Assembly: GCF_000764185.1 (NCBI RefSeq)
Contig: NZ_JQEC01000075.1
Coordinates: 84,697-148,696, forward strand
Direction: 5' to 3'
DNA from: Colwellia psychrerythraea
Lineage (GTDB): Bacteria; Pseudomonadota; Gammaproteobacteria; Enterobacterales; Alteromonadaceae
DNA: 64,000 nt
Each line of letters starts with the position of its first letter. Position 1 is the stretch's first letter. The translations under genes were made by a program, and so were the position numbers. Positions 1 through 8,344 of the stretch are shown here, one piece after another. The notes beneath the pieces are model-generated. The model was not told where the DNA came from. It ran no database searches and saw only the letters and a program-made list of their open reading frames with translations.

Positions 1-2
1 CT

Positions 3-1628
3 GTGCAATTTCAATATCTTGATGATAATGACTTTAATCAAATACAATATAATGCTCTGAGAAATCATGACTATTATTTTGGGCTTGAACCAATTGAAGA
101 TTTTGAAGCATTAAAAGCGGGTAACCCGACAGCCAATGATCTTACTTGGTCAAAAATGTACTTGAAAGATCTAAATACGTCCAGCTCTAACCCGTATTTT
201 GAATATCAAGTTGTTGCCGATACTGCCGCCTTACTTAATTTAGATGCTGGTAACTCATCATCTATTGATATCTGTGTTTTTGATACTGATTTTGATTCTA
301 CAGCTTGCTCTGGAACATTAACACGCTCAACCGTTACCGTTGTTCAAGGTATTACCGATACGGGCATTACTTACGGTACTGCAAGCGCACCTTATCTACC
401 TATGCCAGAATTTACTGATAGCAATGGCACTGTACGAGATTTTTGGCTACGAGATCATGGTCAACGTGGATTCTTCTCCCCAGATAACGGTAACGAAATT
501 TACCCAGTAATCCCAAAGGAAATTCGCTATGGGGGAGGGATATCAGCCATCTTTGATATGAATGACTCCGGTGCTGCGGTTGGCTATTACAGTTATAAGT
601 TAGGGGCAAGTCGAGAAGAATATGTTCTTGATACCACGGGTGGTTGTGCCGACCCTGATGTGTTGAAGAATATTCCAGAAGAAATCTGTATCCAAAATAT
701 CCAAAATGGTATGTATCATATCATGGCGTTCAAGGCGACATTGTTAGATACAGGTGAAGTAGAAACAACAGATTTAGGTTTGTTAATCACTCCACATGAG
801 GATGATGATAGGGCCTTTTCTAGCCAGGCACTTTCAGTAAATGCAAGTGGTGTTGCCGTAGGGTATTCTCATGGTTGGGATGCTGGTGAGGTAACTACGC
901 CAGACTCAAATGAACGAGTTAGTGGCTCATATGCCGTATTATTTAAAGATGGCAAAGTTTTTGATTTTAACCAACAACATTATTATTTTGGTACCAGTTC
1001 AACTTTCCCATATTCTCGTGCGAACGATATTAACGATAACGGTTTAGTGGTAGGTTTTACCCATAATATCGATACCGGAGTCAAAAAATTCTTTTATGTA
1101 GACAGTAGTGTTCCTGAAAGTGACATGGAAGTTATTATACCAAAAGACTTTTTCACTACCTCTAAAAGCACCGCTTTTGGGGTGAACTCTTCTGGTGTTA
1201 TTGTCGGTGAAGCTGAAATTGAAACCCATAATGATAGTACACAAAACCCTCGCCGAACGGCTGGATTTATCTATGATACTTCAAGTGATAGCCCTGTAAT
1301 GACAAATGTTAACGATCTGTTAGCTTGTAATTCATCTTATGACATTCTTAAAGCCAGTGATATTAATGATGCAGGGCAGATTTCCGCGATTGCCATTATG
1401 AAGGCGGAAAGTTTTGATGCCAAAGGGGTAGCAATAGTTGATGATAGCGGTAATCCAGTAATGATTGACGTTGCTCGCGCTGTTTTACTAAACCCCATTG
1501 CCGGTGAAGTTGAAGACTGTGGAGAAGTTGAAGAGAAAGTAGAGAGGCAAGGAGCAAGTTTTTCTGGCTTTGGTTTATTGTCACTAATGGCCTTGTTTGG
1601 TCTTCGCCGTAGAAAAGCCAACAACTAA
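3..1628 (+). CDS. DUF3466-type exported protein, 5' end outside window
   Basis: The reading frame is open to the left edge, so the true start lies outside the window and the 541 visible residues are a C-terminal part. The body has repeated short units with an I/V-N-x-x-G-x-x-V-G pattern (INDNGLVVGF, VNASGVAVGY, VNSSGVIVGE), as in DUF3466 proteins and HAF-type repeats. The last 24 residues form a sorting-signal-like tail: a Gly/Ser-rich stretch, a hydrophobic segment (GLLSLMALFGL) and a basic end (RRRK), resembling GlyGly-CTERM/rhombosortase targets. This suggests an exported, surface-processed protein. Its position upstream of rmf and fabA is familiar from related gammaproteobacteria. The family name is from recognition and the function is unknown. 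Confidence 0.75.
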   Translation: MQFQYLDDNDFNQIQYNALRNHDYYFGLEPIEDFEALKAGNPTANDLTWSKMYLKDLNTSSSNPYFEYQVVADTAALLNLDAGNSSSIDICVFDTDFDSTACSGTLTRSTVTVVQGITDTGITYGTASAPYLPMPEFTDSNGTVRDFWLRDHGQRGFFSPDNGNEIYPVIPKEIRYGGGISAIFDMNDSGAAVGYYSYKLGASREEYVLDTTGGCADPDVLKNIPEEICIQNIQNGMYHIMAFKATLLDTGEVETTDLGLLITPHEDDDRAFSSQALSVNASGVAVGYSHGWDAGEVTTPDSNERVSGSYAVLFKDGKVFDFNQQHYYFGTSSTFPYSRANDINDNGLVVGFTHNIDTGVKKFFYVDSSVPESDMEVIIPKDFFTTSKSTAFGVNSSGVIVGEAEIETHNDSTQNPRRTAGFIYDTSSDSPVMTNVNDLLACNSSYDILKASDINDAGQISAIAIMKAESFDAKGVAIVDDSGNPVMIDVARAVLLNPIAGEVEDCGEVEEKVERQGASFSGFGLLSLMALFGLRRRKANN

Positions 1629-1682
1629 AAATATTAGGTTTTCATTCGAATTTTATACTTAATTATTGATTATTAAGTATAA

Positions 1683-1711
1683 AAAAAAAGCACTGTTGCA
1701 GTGCTTTTTTT
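1683..1711 (+). terminator. Rho-independent terminator after the DUF3466 gene
   Basis: A hairpin with stem AAGCACTG/CAGTGCTT and a 3-nt loop is flanked by A-rich and T-rich runs. It lies about 55 nt after the stop codon. The A-tract on the other side means it could also work in reverse, but no minus-strand gene ends here. Confidence 0.85.
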
Positions 1712-1895
1712 ATGGGTGAAATTTATCTTTTTACTTATTGAAAATAGCTTTTCTTCAGCTATGCTTAGAGGAGTATTGCAATACCAGCTGGGCGAGTTAT
1801 TTTTATTAATGTGAATAATGTAAGTAAAGTTTAAGAATAATTGCTCAAGTCTGCTATTGGTATTTCTATTAAGAAGAACCAAGGAGCGTGTATTT

Positions 1896-2072
1896 ATGAT
1901 GAAGCGGCAAAAACGCGATCGCCAAAATAGGGCACACACAAGAGGTTACCAAGCAGGTATATCTGGTCGTTCTAAGGAACATTGCCCGTACCAAAATGAT
2001 TCGATAAAGTCACAATGGCTTGGCGGATGGCGAGAGGCCATAGAAGATAAACATCAAGGGCTGTTTAAATAA
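1896..2072 (+). CDS. rmf: Ribosome modulation factor
   Basis: This 58-residue basic protein begins MMKRQKRDRQNRAH and contains RGYQAGISGRSKE and SQWLGGWREA, the hallmark segments of Rmf. Rmf binds 70S ribosomes in stationary phase and promotes formation of inactive 100S dimers. The ATG at 1896 is preferred over an upstream alternative start in the same frame: AAGGAG lies about 9 nt ahead of it, and the family's N-terminus begins there. E. coli Rmf is 55 residues, so the length fits. It is followed by a strong terminator and is convergent with fabA, the same neighbourhood as in Shewanella and Vibrio relatives. The gene call is near certain. Confidence 0.96.
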   Translation: MMKRQKRDRQNRAHTRGYQAGISGRSKEHCPYQNDSIKSQWLGGWREAIEDKHQGLFK

Positions 2073-2132
2073 ACAATTACTTGTTTTAACAAGAGCAGTT
2101 CAAACAGATTATAAGTAAATGAATAATATAAT

Positions 2133-2163
2133 AAAAAGCCCAGCTGATTGCTGGGCTTTTTTT
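2133..2163. terminator. Bidirectional terminator between rmf and fabA
   Basis: Stem AAGCCCAGC/GCTGGGCTT has a 5-nt loop with A-rich sequence on the left and seven T on the right, so it can terminate rmf rightwards and fabA leftwards. The two genes converge here. Confidence 0.88.
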
Positions 2164-2196
2164 ATCTATCGTATATCGATAAAGCTTTAACTGAGA

Positions 2197-2718
2197 TTAG
2201 AATTTACTAGTATCAGTAAATAAGCCTACTTTAAGATCTTTAGCGGTATAAATTTCACGACCATCGACACTAACACTACCGTCGGCAAGGCCCATATAAA
2301 GTTTACGTTTAATAACGCGTTTGAAATCAATTTTGAAAGTAACTTTTTTAGCGGTAGGTAATATTTGGCCAGTAAACTTCACTTCACCCACACCTAGAGC
2401 ACGACCTTTACCAGGACCACCAGTCCAAGCTAGGAAAAATCCTACAAGTTGCCACATAGCATCTAAACCTAAACAACCAGGCATTACCGGATCACCCTTA
2501 AAGTGACAATCAAAAAACCACAAGTCTGGTGTAATATCTAATTCAGCTAAGATGTAGCCCTTACCATGGTCGCCACCCTCTTCAGATATGGTAATAATAC
2601 GATCCATCATCAGCATGTTATCAGAAGGAAGTTGTGAATTACCTTCACCAAATAGTTCTCCGGTACCTGCTTTTACTAAATCTTCTTTACTGTATGAGTT
2701 TTGTTGTGGCATTGCCAT
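2197..2718 (-). CDS. fabA: 3-hydroxydecanoyl-ACP dehydratase/isomerase
   Basis: FabA dehydrates 3-hydroxyacyl-ACP and isomerises trans-2- to cis-3-decenoyl-ACP, the branch point to unsaturated fatty acids in anaerobic-type (type II) synthesis. The 173-residue protein has the FabA/FabZ hot-dog fold signature. The catalytic His is at about 72 in FFDCHFKGDPVMPG and the Asp at about 86 in CLGLDAMWQL, matching the His/Asp pair of E. coli FabA (172 residues). The start MAMPQQN is placed by length; MPQQN two codons later is also possible. Upstream, at 2760-2777, is a palindrome like the FabR operator, suggesting repression in response to unsaturated acyl chains. Unsaturated lipid supply would matter for a cold-water organism (inference). 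Confidence 0.97.
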   Translation of the reverse strand: MAMPQQNSYSKEDLVKAGTGELFGEGNSQLPSDNMLMMDRIITISEEGGDHGKGYILAELDITPDLWFFDCHFKGDPVMPGCLGLDAMWQLVGFFLAWTGGPGKGRALGVGEVKFTGQILPTAKKVTFKIDFKRVIKRKLYMGLADGSVSVDGREIYTAKDLKVGLFTDTSKF

Positions 2719-2759
2719 AATGAGCTGAAATCCGATAATAAATTTTAGGCAGCTACTTT

Positions 2760-2777
2760 AGCGTACACTTGTACACT
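2760..2777. promoter_or_regulatory. Candidate FabR-type operator upstream of fabA
   Basis: The 18-nt imperfect palindrome AGCGTACACTTGTACACT sits about 42 nt upstream of the fabA start. It closely resembles the E. coli FabR (YijC) palindrome found ahead of fabA and fabB, as I recall it. The assignment rests on sequence resemblance only. Confidence 0.55.
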
Positions 2778-2901
2778 AAACAACTCCGAACAGTTAAATA
2801 ATATAATTAATTTCTCATAAATCAAATTAACGTCATGCCTTGATTATGCTCTCGTTATGCGTGACTATAGGTACATGTAGCTAGAAATAAATTTAACAGA
2901 C

Positions 2902-3183
2902 ATGACAAATGCCGAACAAATGAACGAGCAGCCAACTAAAAAGATTGCTATGAGCAATGCCGAAAAACAAAAGCGTTATCGCGATAAGCAAAAAGAACGT
3001 GGTTTGCAGGAAATGCGTGGTTATATGTCACCTGAGGCAAAACATTGTTATCAACTCATAAGTGAGCAAACAAATTGGTCTGACAGCGTTATTTTAAGTA
3101 ATGCCGTGCGGTTAACTTATGCTGCATATAAAAATGGCCAAGTTGGTTTGTTAAATAGCTGGCTGAAAAATAATAAACTCTAA
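2902..3183 (+). CDS. Small basic protein of unknown function
   Basis: This 93-residue protein is not recognised. After a polar leader it has a very basic helix-like stretch, MSNAEKQKRYRDKQKERG, followed by a predicted alpha-helical part (SPEAKHCYQLISEQTNWSDSVILSNAVRLTY). The layout resembles small ribbon-helix-helix or other DNA-associated proteins, but no motif is decisive. The second in-frame ATG at 2950 (MSNAEKQ) is an alternative start. Neither start has a strong ribosome site. It stands alone between fabA (divergent) and uvrY, in codon usage like its neighbours, so I regard it as a real gene with unassigned function. Confidence 0.6.
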   Translation: MTNAEQMNEQPTKKIAMSNAEKQKRYRDKQKERGLQEMRGYMSPEAKHCYQLISEQTNWSDSVILSNAVRLTYAAYKNGQVGLLNSWLKNNKL

Positions 3184-3329
3184 AACCAGCCTAAGCTATT
3201 GATAAAGTTATAGCGCAGTCTGAGCTAACAATAAATTTAATCGCATAATTATTCGGTAAGATTCAATTGAATAGTCAGCGCTTTCGCTATATTCTGGCTA
3301 ACTCTACAAGTTAATTAAGGTTACTCTGC

Positions 3330-3974
3330 GTGATAAATGTTCTATTGGTTGATGATCATCATCTTGTTCGTGTCGGTATTAGTAAAATTTTAACCAGCGT
3401 TAAGGGATTAAGTGTTATCGGCGAATGTGAAACGGGTGAAGAGGCAATTAAATTCTGTCGTAAAAGTGAACCTGATGTTTTACTCATGGACATGGATATG
3501 CCAGGCATGGGGGGGTTAGAAGCTAGCAAAAAAATATTACGTTTTGCGCCAGATGTTAAAATTATTGTTTTAACTGCGCATACGGAAGACCCGTTCCCAA
3601 GTAAAGTAATGCAAATGGGTGCAGCAGGTTACTTAACCAAAGATGCTGGACCGGATGAAATGGTTAATGCTATTCGTGCAGTGCACAGCGGTCAACGTTA
3701 TTTACCTTCTGATATTGCCCAAAAAATGGCATTAAGCCAATTTAAATCGGTTGACGAAAACCCGTTTAACGCTTTATCTGATCGAGAGTTACAAATTATG
3801 ATTATGATAACCCGTGGTGATAAAGTTCCTGCTATTTCAGAGCACCTTAACTTAAGTACTAAAACTATTAATAGTTACCGATATCGCATGTTTGAGAAAT
3901 TGAGTGTGAGCAATGATGTTGAGTTAACGCATTTAGCCATTCGCCATGGTATGTTAAAAACAGAAAAGCTATAA
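3330..3974 (+). CDS. uvrY: Response regulator UvrY/GacA family
   Basis: This two-component response regulator (BarA-UvrY / GacS-GacA) classically activates transcription of the CsrB/RsmY-type small RNAs that titrate CsrA. The 214 residues divide into a receiver domain (1-125, phosphoacceptor Asp54 in VLLMDMDMPGM, acidic pocket VDDHH) and a LuxR-type helix-turn-helix (about 145-205, LSDRELQIMIMITRG and LSTKTINSYRYRMFEKL). The start is GTG at 3330 with AAGG 9 nt upstream, giving the family N-terminus MINVLLVDDH. It lies 23 nt ahead of uvrC, the conserved uvrY-uvrC pair. No sensor kinase gene is in the window. Confidence 0.95.
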   Translation: MINVLLVDDHHLVRVGISKILTSVKGLSVIGECETGEEAIKFCRKSEPDVLLMDMDMPGMGGLEASKKILRFAPDVKIIVLTAHTEDPFPSKVMQMGAAGYLTKDAGPDEMVNAIRAVHSGQRYLPSDIAQKMALSQFKSVDENPFNALSDRELQIMIMITRGDKVPAISEHLNLSTKTINSYRYRMFEKLSVSNDVELTHLAIRHGMLKTEKL

Positions 3975-3997
3975 GTCTGTAAAGAAGCTCTACTGCA

Positions 3998-5926
3998 ATG
4001 TCTGAAAAGAATAGCGAAAATTTACCCCCTGAACAATTAGGTCAAACCCCGCAAGCCTCAACTTTTGATAGTGAGGCTTTTTTGCGTGTAGTCACGGAAA
4101 AATCGGGGGTCTATCGGATGTATGATAACCAACAAGTGGTTATTTATGTCGGTAAAGCCAAGCAATTAAAAAAACGCTTAGCGAGTTATTTTCGAAAAGA
4201 TGTCGGCTCAGTAAAAACACAAGTATTAGTTAGGCAGATTGCTGCTATTGAAGTTACTGTTACCCACACCGAAGGTGAGGCGCTGATACTTGAAAATAAC
4301 TACATTAAAAAGTACCAACCCAAATACAATATTTTATTACGCGATGATAAGTCATATCCATATTTATTGATTACTGCCCATAAACACCCTAAGTTAGGTT
4401 TGCATCGTGGAGGTAAAAAAATAAAAGGTGAATATTTTGGTCCATTTCCTACTGTTGGCGCCGTGTGGGAAAGCTTACGCTTAATGCAAAAGATATTTCC
4501 TATTAGACAATGTGAAGACAGTTATTACCGTGCACGGTCAAGGCCTTGTCTACAACATCAATTAGGACGCTGTTCAGCCCCTTGTGTGGATAAAATATCG
4601 GTTGATGATTACCAAGTTCAAGTCAAATTAGCCAAGCTATTCTTGCAGGGGAAAAGCTCAACGGTAATTGAACAATTGGTGAGTAAAATGGAGTTGGCGA
4701 GTAACGAGTTGCACTTTGAGCTTGCAGCTAAGTATCGTGACCAAATAGCAACATTGCGTAAAGTTCAACAGCAACAATTTGTGAGTGGTCATGTTGCCGA
4801 GCTTGATGTGGTTGGTTTATATCGTCAAAAATCGCAAGTTTGTATTCATCTGCTATTTATCAGACAGCATAAAATATTAGGTAGCAAAAGCTACTTCCCA
4901 ATAGTGCCAAGTGCCAGTAGTGACAGTGAAATATTGCAGGCTTTTATTGCTCAACACTACTTAACTAATGACAATTCAAGTCATGGTAAAATCCAAGGGA
5001 ATATCCCCAAAGAGATAGTGATTCAAGAATCGATTGAGCAAGTTAAAGAATTATCGGCGTTACTGAGCTCTCAAGCAGAGCACGAAGTTAAGATTTCTAC
5101 CAATACTCGTAGTGAACGAGCTCAGTACCTAAAGCTGGCAGGCACTAATGCACAAACAGCACTAATTACTCGAAATAGTCATAAAGAGTCGATGCATGCG
5201 CGTTTTGCCGCATTGAATGAAGTATTTGAGCTAGAAAATGGTATTCAGCGTATTGAATGTTTTGATATCAGTCATACAATGGGACAGCAAACCGTAGCGT
5301 CTAATGTTGTATTTAATCAAGATGGACCACTGAAAACGGATTATCGACGTTATAATGTCTATGGTATCACCCCTGGAGATGATTATGCAGCTATGGCTTT
5401 TGCGTTAAATAAGCGTTATGGGAAATTAAAAGCAAATCCGATTAAACCCGATGAGCATAGTGCCTTAGAAAAGCTACCTGACATTGTCTTTATAGATGGT
5501 GGTAAAGGGCAACTTGCTAAAGCTGAAGAGTTTTTTAGTCAGTTAGCACTAACAAGAACGCCATTATTAGTCGGTGTTGCTAAAGGTGAGTCACGTAAAC
5601 CAGGATTAGAAACATTAATATTGGCTGGTAGCCATCAGCTAATTTCATTACCGCCTACATCACCAGCATTGCATTTAGTGCAACATATTCGAGATGAGTC
5701 GCATCGTTTTGCCATAACTGGGCATAGGGCAAAAAGGCAAAAAGCCAGTAAGAAATCTAAACTAGAGTCCATTGAAGGTATAGGCGCGAAAAAACGTCAA
5801 AGTTTATTGAAGTTTTTGGGTGGCTTACAAGAAGTTATGCAAGCCGACGTTACTACGTTAGCGAAAGTTCCAGGCATAAGTCATCTGCTGGCAGAAAAAA
5901 TTCATAATGCTTTACATGAAAAGTAA
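3998..5926 (+). CDS. uvrC: Excinuclease ABC subunit C
   Basis: UvrC makes both the 3' and 5' incisions around a bulky DNA lesion after UvrA/UvrB loading. The 642-residue protein has a GIY-YIG nuclease domain (about 35-110: SGVYRMYDNQQVVIYVGKA), a Cys-rich stretch (CLQHQLGRCSAPCV), a UVR/UvrB-binding motif (about 225-260: ELHFELAAKYRDQIATLRKV), an RNase-H-like 5'-nuclease domain (IECFDISHTMGQQTVAS and VFIDGGKGQL) and a C-terminal tandem helix-hairpin-helix (LESIEGIGAKKRQSLLKFLGG). It is slightly longer than E. coli UvrC (610) because of an N-terminal extension and a small internal insertion. It is probably co-transcribed with uvrY. Confidence 0.97.
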   Translation: MSEKNSENLPPEQLGQTPQASTFDSEAFLRVVTEKSGVYRMYDNQQVVIYVGKAKQLKKRLASYFRKDVGSVKTQVLVRQIAAIEVTVTHTEGEALILENNYIKKYQPKYNILLRDDKSYPYLLITAHKHPKLGLHRGGKKIKGEYFGPFPTVGAVWESLRLMQKIFPIRQCEDSYYRARSRPCLQHQLGRCSAPCVDKISVDDYQVQVKLAKLFLQGKSSTVIEQLVSKMELASNELHFELAAKYRDQIATLRKVQQQQFVSGHVAELDVVGLYRQKSQVCIHLLFIRQHKILGSKSYFPIVPSASSDSEILQAFIAQHYLTNDNSSHGKIQGNIPKEIVIQESIEQVKELSALLSSQAEHEVKISTNTRSERAQYLKLAGTNAQTALITRNSHKESMHARFAALNEVFELENGIQRIECFDISHTMGQQTVASNVVFNQDGPLKTDYRRYNVYGITPGDDYAAMAFALNKRYGKLKANPIKPDEHSALEKLPDIVFIDGGKGQLAKAEEFFSQLALTRTPLLVGVAKGESRKPGLETLILAGSHQLISLPPTSPALHLVQHIRDESHRFAITGHRAKRQKASKKSKLESIEGIGAKKRQSLLKFLGGLQEVMQADVTTLAKVPGISHLLAEKIHNALHEK

Positions 5927-6083
5927 GATAATAAAACGCTATTTCCCATTTTTTGTAAAAATCCCCTAAGGTTTTGACTGTAAGCCTTTAATCAAAGGTT
6001 TTACACAAACTTGTCCTATTCTGGCGTAGCACTGCTATAACAACTTGTGTAAACTAAAGAAAAAGACTTGTAGTGAAAAATAG

Positions 6084-6665
6084 ATGTGGACAATACCTAA
6101 CCAAATAACCTTATTTCGGATCATCTTGATCCCTATTTTCTTGATAATTTTCTATTTACCACTTTCGTGGAGCCACTTTGGTGCATTTGCCGTTTTTTGG
6201 TTGGCAGCGATTAGTGATATCTTAGATGGTTATCTTGCTCGAAAGCTTAATCAATCTTCAGCCTTTGGCGCATTCATAGACCCTGTAGCGGATAAACTCA
6301 TGGTTGTTGTAGCTTTGGTGATGATTGCCCAAGACTACAGCTCATGGCTAATCTCCATCGCTGCAATTATCATGATAGCGCGAGAAGTCTTTATTAGTGC
6401 TTTGCGTGAATTTATGTCTTCAATAGGCAAACGTGATGTTATTGCGGTATCTAATATGGGCAAATATAAAACTGCAGCGCAAATGCTCGGTATCATGGGA
6501 CTCATTTGGCGACCTGATTATGACATCCCGCTAATTTTGTTTTACTTGCCTCATGAAGTGATTAACTACCTTTCTTATGGTTTTTATTCTATAGCTACCG
6601 TTTTAACCGTTACTACCTGGGTAAGTTACTTCAAAGCAGCATGGCCTGAATTGAAAGCACAATAA
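6084..6665 (+). CDS. pgsA: CDP-diacylglycerol-glycerol-3-phosphate phosphatidyltransferase
   Basis: PgsA makes phosphatidylglycerol-phosphate from CDP-diacylglycerol and glycerol 3-phosphate in the inner membrane. The 193-residue protein is mostly hydrophobic, with several membrane helices. It carries the CDP-alcohol phosphotransferase signature D48-G-x2-A-R53-x8-G62-x3-D66-x3-D70 (DILDGYLARK then GAFIDPVADK). Length matches E. coli PgsA (182). In many gammaproteobacteria pgsA follows uvrC and precedes a tRNA Gly-Cys-Leu cluster. That same arrangement is seen here. Confidence 0.96.
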   Translation: MWTIPNQITLFRIILIPIFLIIFYLPLSWSHFGAFAVFWLAAISDILDGYLARKLNQSSAFGAFIDPVADKLMVVVALVMIAQDYSSWLISIAAIIMIAREVFISALREFMSSIGKRDVIAVSNMGKYKTAAQMLGIMGLIWRPDYDIPLILFYLPHEVINYLSYGFYSIATVLTVTTWVSYFKAAWPELKAQ

Positions 6666-6913
6666 GCCTTTCATGGCTTTGTTTATAACTAATGGGGCAA
6701 TTAATAAGCCTTTTAGTTAAAAATGGAACAAACAACTCGCTTTTTAAGCAGTTAGAATAAAAAGTTGATTTAATAGTTGACTGGAAAATATTTAGATGTA
6801 GAATGCGTTTTCGTTGACAGGGAGTCAGCAAGTAAAGCGAACTAAGCTAAGTTGATGTTACATTATCTAGCTAATCGGTTTACCAAAGTTTGTAATTATT
6901 AAGTTTAAATTTA

Positions 6914-6989
6914 GCGGCTGTAGCTCAGCTGGTAGAGCATCACGTTGCCAACGTGAATGTCACGAGTTCGAGTCTCGTTAGCCGCTCCA
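6914..6989 (+). tRNA. tRNA-Gly (GCC), copy 1
   Basis: This 76-nt cloverleaf has acceptor GCGGCTG pairing with TAGCCGC, anticodon loop TTGCCAA in a CACG/CGTG stem, T-arm with GTTCGAG, and encoded CCA. It is the first of four identical-looking intact copies. Confidence 0.97.
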
Positions 6990-7051
6990 ATTTAAGTTTG
7001 ATGAAAACAAGTTTATGATAGTGATATCACTGAAAACATCGTTGACAAAAT

Positions 7052-7125
7052 GGCGGGTTGGCAGAGTGGTTATGCAGCGGATTGCAAATCCGTGTACACC
7101 AGTTCGATTCTGGTATCCGCCTCCA
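7052..7125 (+). tRNA. tRNA-Cys (GCA)
   Basis: This 74-nt cloverleaf has acceptor GGCGGGT against ATCCGCC, anticodon GCA in the loop of GGATTGCAAATCC, T-loop TTCGATT and encoded CCA. It is the only Cys tRNA in the array. Confidence 0.97.
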
Positions 7126-7131
7126 TTTTGT

Positions 7132-7216
7132 GCCCGGGTGGTGGAATTGGTAGACACAAGGGATTTAAAATCCCTCGCCGAAAAGCGTGCCGGTTCAAGT
7201 CCGGCTCCGGGTACCA
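7132..7216 (+). tRNA. tRNA-Leu (UAA), copy 1
   Basis: This 85-nt class II tRNA has a long variable arm. The anticodon stem-loop AGGGATTTAAAATCCCT carries anticodon UAA, the T-loop is TTCAAGT, and CCA is encoded. It closely resembles E. coli leuZ. Confidence 0.97.
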
Positions 7217-7258
7217 TTCATCAACGATTTGGGAAGTAAAAAGTAAAGCTCTCATGAA

Positions 7259-7334
7259 GCGGCTGTAGCTCAGCTGGTAGAGCATCACGTTGCCAACGTG
7301 AATGTCACGAGTTCGAGTCTCGTTAGCCGCTCCA
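7259..7334 (+). tRNA. tRNA-Gly (GCC), copy 2
   Basis: It appears identical to the copy at 6914-6989 over its full 76 nt. It is preceded by the short spacer motif GCTCTCATGAA, which also precedes copy 3, so the two arose by local duplication. Confidence 0.96.
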
Positions 7335-7394
7335 ATTTTAGCTTTTGCAGTTAAAAGAAGTTTTATTAAGTAAAAATGTACAAGCTCTCATGAA

Positions 7395-7470
7395 GCGGCT
7401 GTAGCTCAGCTGGTAGAGCATCACGTTGCCAACGTGAATGTCACGAGTTCGAGTCTCGTTAGCCGCTCCA
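7395..7470 (+). tRNA. tRNA-Gly (GCC), copy 3
   Basis: A third intact 76-nt copy, same sequence and anticodon as copies 1 and 2, with the same upstream spacer motif as copy 2. Confidence 0.96.
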
Positions 7471-7524
7471 ATTTTAGTTGTAATACTAAAAGAGTTTTTA
7501 CCTGTAAAATTAATGTTATATGGA

Positions 7525-7615
7525 ATGGTTGTTTCAGCTAGTAGAACATCACGTTGCCAAAAGCGAAGTGAATGTCACGACTTATGTTGATGAGAGTAGT
7601 CTCGTTAGCCCATTT
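7525..7615 (+). pseudogene. Decayed tRNA-Gly copy
   Basis: The segment aligns along its length with the intact tRNA-Gly genes: CAGCT-GTAGA, then ATCACGTTGCCAA, AATGTCACGA and GTCTCGTTAGCC. It carries about 6 extra bases in the anticodon arm and about 12 in the T-arm, a shortened D-arm region, and a lost acceptor stem and CCA (ends GCCCATTT). It cannot fold as a functional tRNA. Confidence 0.85.
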
Positions 7616-7634
7616 AATATGTTTTTAAAGAATA

Positions 7635-7655
7635 AGTAGGTTACCAATACCTACT
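7635..7655 (+). repeat. Spacer hairpin ahead of tRNA-Leu copy 2
   Basis: Stem AGTAGGT/ACCTACT (7 bp) with a 7-nt loop, followed by an A-rich stretch and ACTCCC. The same hairpin, with a different loop, recurs at 7956-7973 ahead of the third tRNA-Leu. This shows that spacer plus tRNA was duplicated as a unit. It might also act as an RNA processing or attenuation element. Confidence 0.6.
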
Positions 7656-7688
7656 ATAAAAAACTCCCTTTATCTTATAGATAACGAT

Positions 7689-7773
7689 GCCCGGGTGGTG
7701 GAATTGGTAGACACAAGGGATTTAAAATCCCTCGCCGAAAAGCGTGCCGGTTCAAGTCCGGCTCCGGGTACCA
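7689..7773 (+). tRNA. tRNA-Leu (UAA), copy 2
   Basis: An 85-nt class II tRNA, apparently identical to the copy at 7132-7216 including the variable arm and CCA. Confidence 0.96.
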
Positions 7774-7814
7774 TTTATTTAAAATGGTAAATAGTAAAAG
7801 AAAATCTCTATGAA

Positions 7815-7890
7815 GCGGCTGTAGCTCAGCTGGTAGAGCATCACGTTGCCAACGTGAATGTCACGAGTTCGAGTCTCGTTAGCCGCTCCA
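7815..7890 (+). tRNA. tRNA-Gly (GCC), copy 4
   Basis: A fourth intact 76-nt tRNA-Gly. Its upstream spacer ends TATGAA, like copies 2 and 3, consistent with duplication from them. Confidence 0.96.
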
Positions 7891-7955
7891 AATTTTTATA
7901 AATTTATGACAAGTAGTCAGTCATCATTAATAAAATGATAAATAAATTTATAAAG

Positions 7956-7973
7956 AGTAGGTACCAACCTACT
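7956..7973 (+). repeat. Spacer hairpin ahead of tRNA-Leu copy 3
   Basis: Stem AGTAGGT/ACCTACT with a 4-nt loop, then ATAAAAATACTCCC. It is the second copy of the hairpin at 7635-7655; the stem is conserved while the loop length differs. Confidence 0.6.
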
Positions 7974-8019
7974 ATAAAAATACTCCCTTATCTTTAGGTT
8001 TAAGCCAAAAAGATACAAT

Positions 8020-8104
8020 GCCCGGGTGGTGGAATTGGTAGACACAAGGGATTTAAAATCCCTCGCCGAAAAGCGTGCCGGTTCAAGTCCGGCTCCGGGT
8101 ACCA
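8020..8104 (+). tRNA. tRNA-Leu (UAA), copy 3
   Basis: A third apparently identical 85-nt tRNA-Leu, the last gene of the array. No clear terminator hairpin with a T-run follows in the next 200 nt. Confidence 0.96.
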
Positions 8105-8344
8105 TTACTTTCTAGTTATAAATAATAACCTCAACTACAATCTCTCTCCTAAATTATATTATTTGAAATCTGTTACTTGAAATATTTATTATAAAATATA
8201 TATTTAATTATCTAAAAGTTTATACCTGTGTAAACCACACTTTACCCATATTAAATCACGTCATTAGTAAGCTGCTTTATACCAATTCGAATAACTTATT
8301 GCCTACTTGTGCTGGTTAAAATACTCTAAGGCGGCGTTGCTCTC

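Noticed and set aside
6978..8105. Protein-coding frames such as MVPGAGLEPARF running through the tRNA array
   Set aside because: They are translations of the tRNA genes and their complements, repeated exactly because the tRNAs are repeated.
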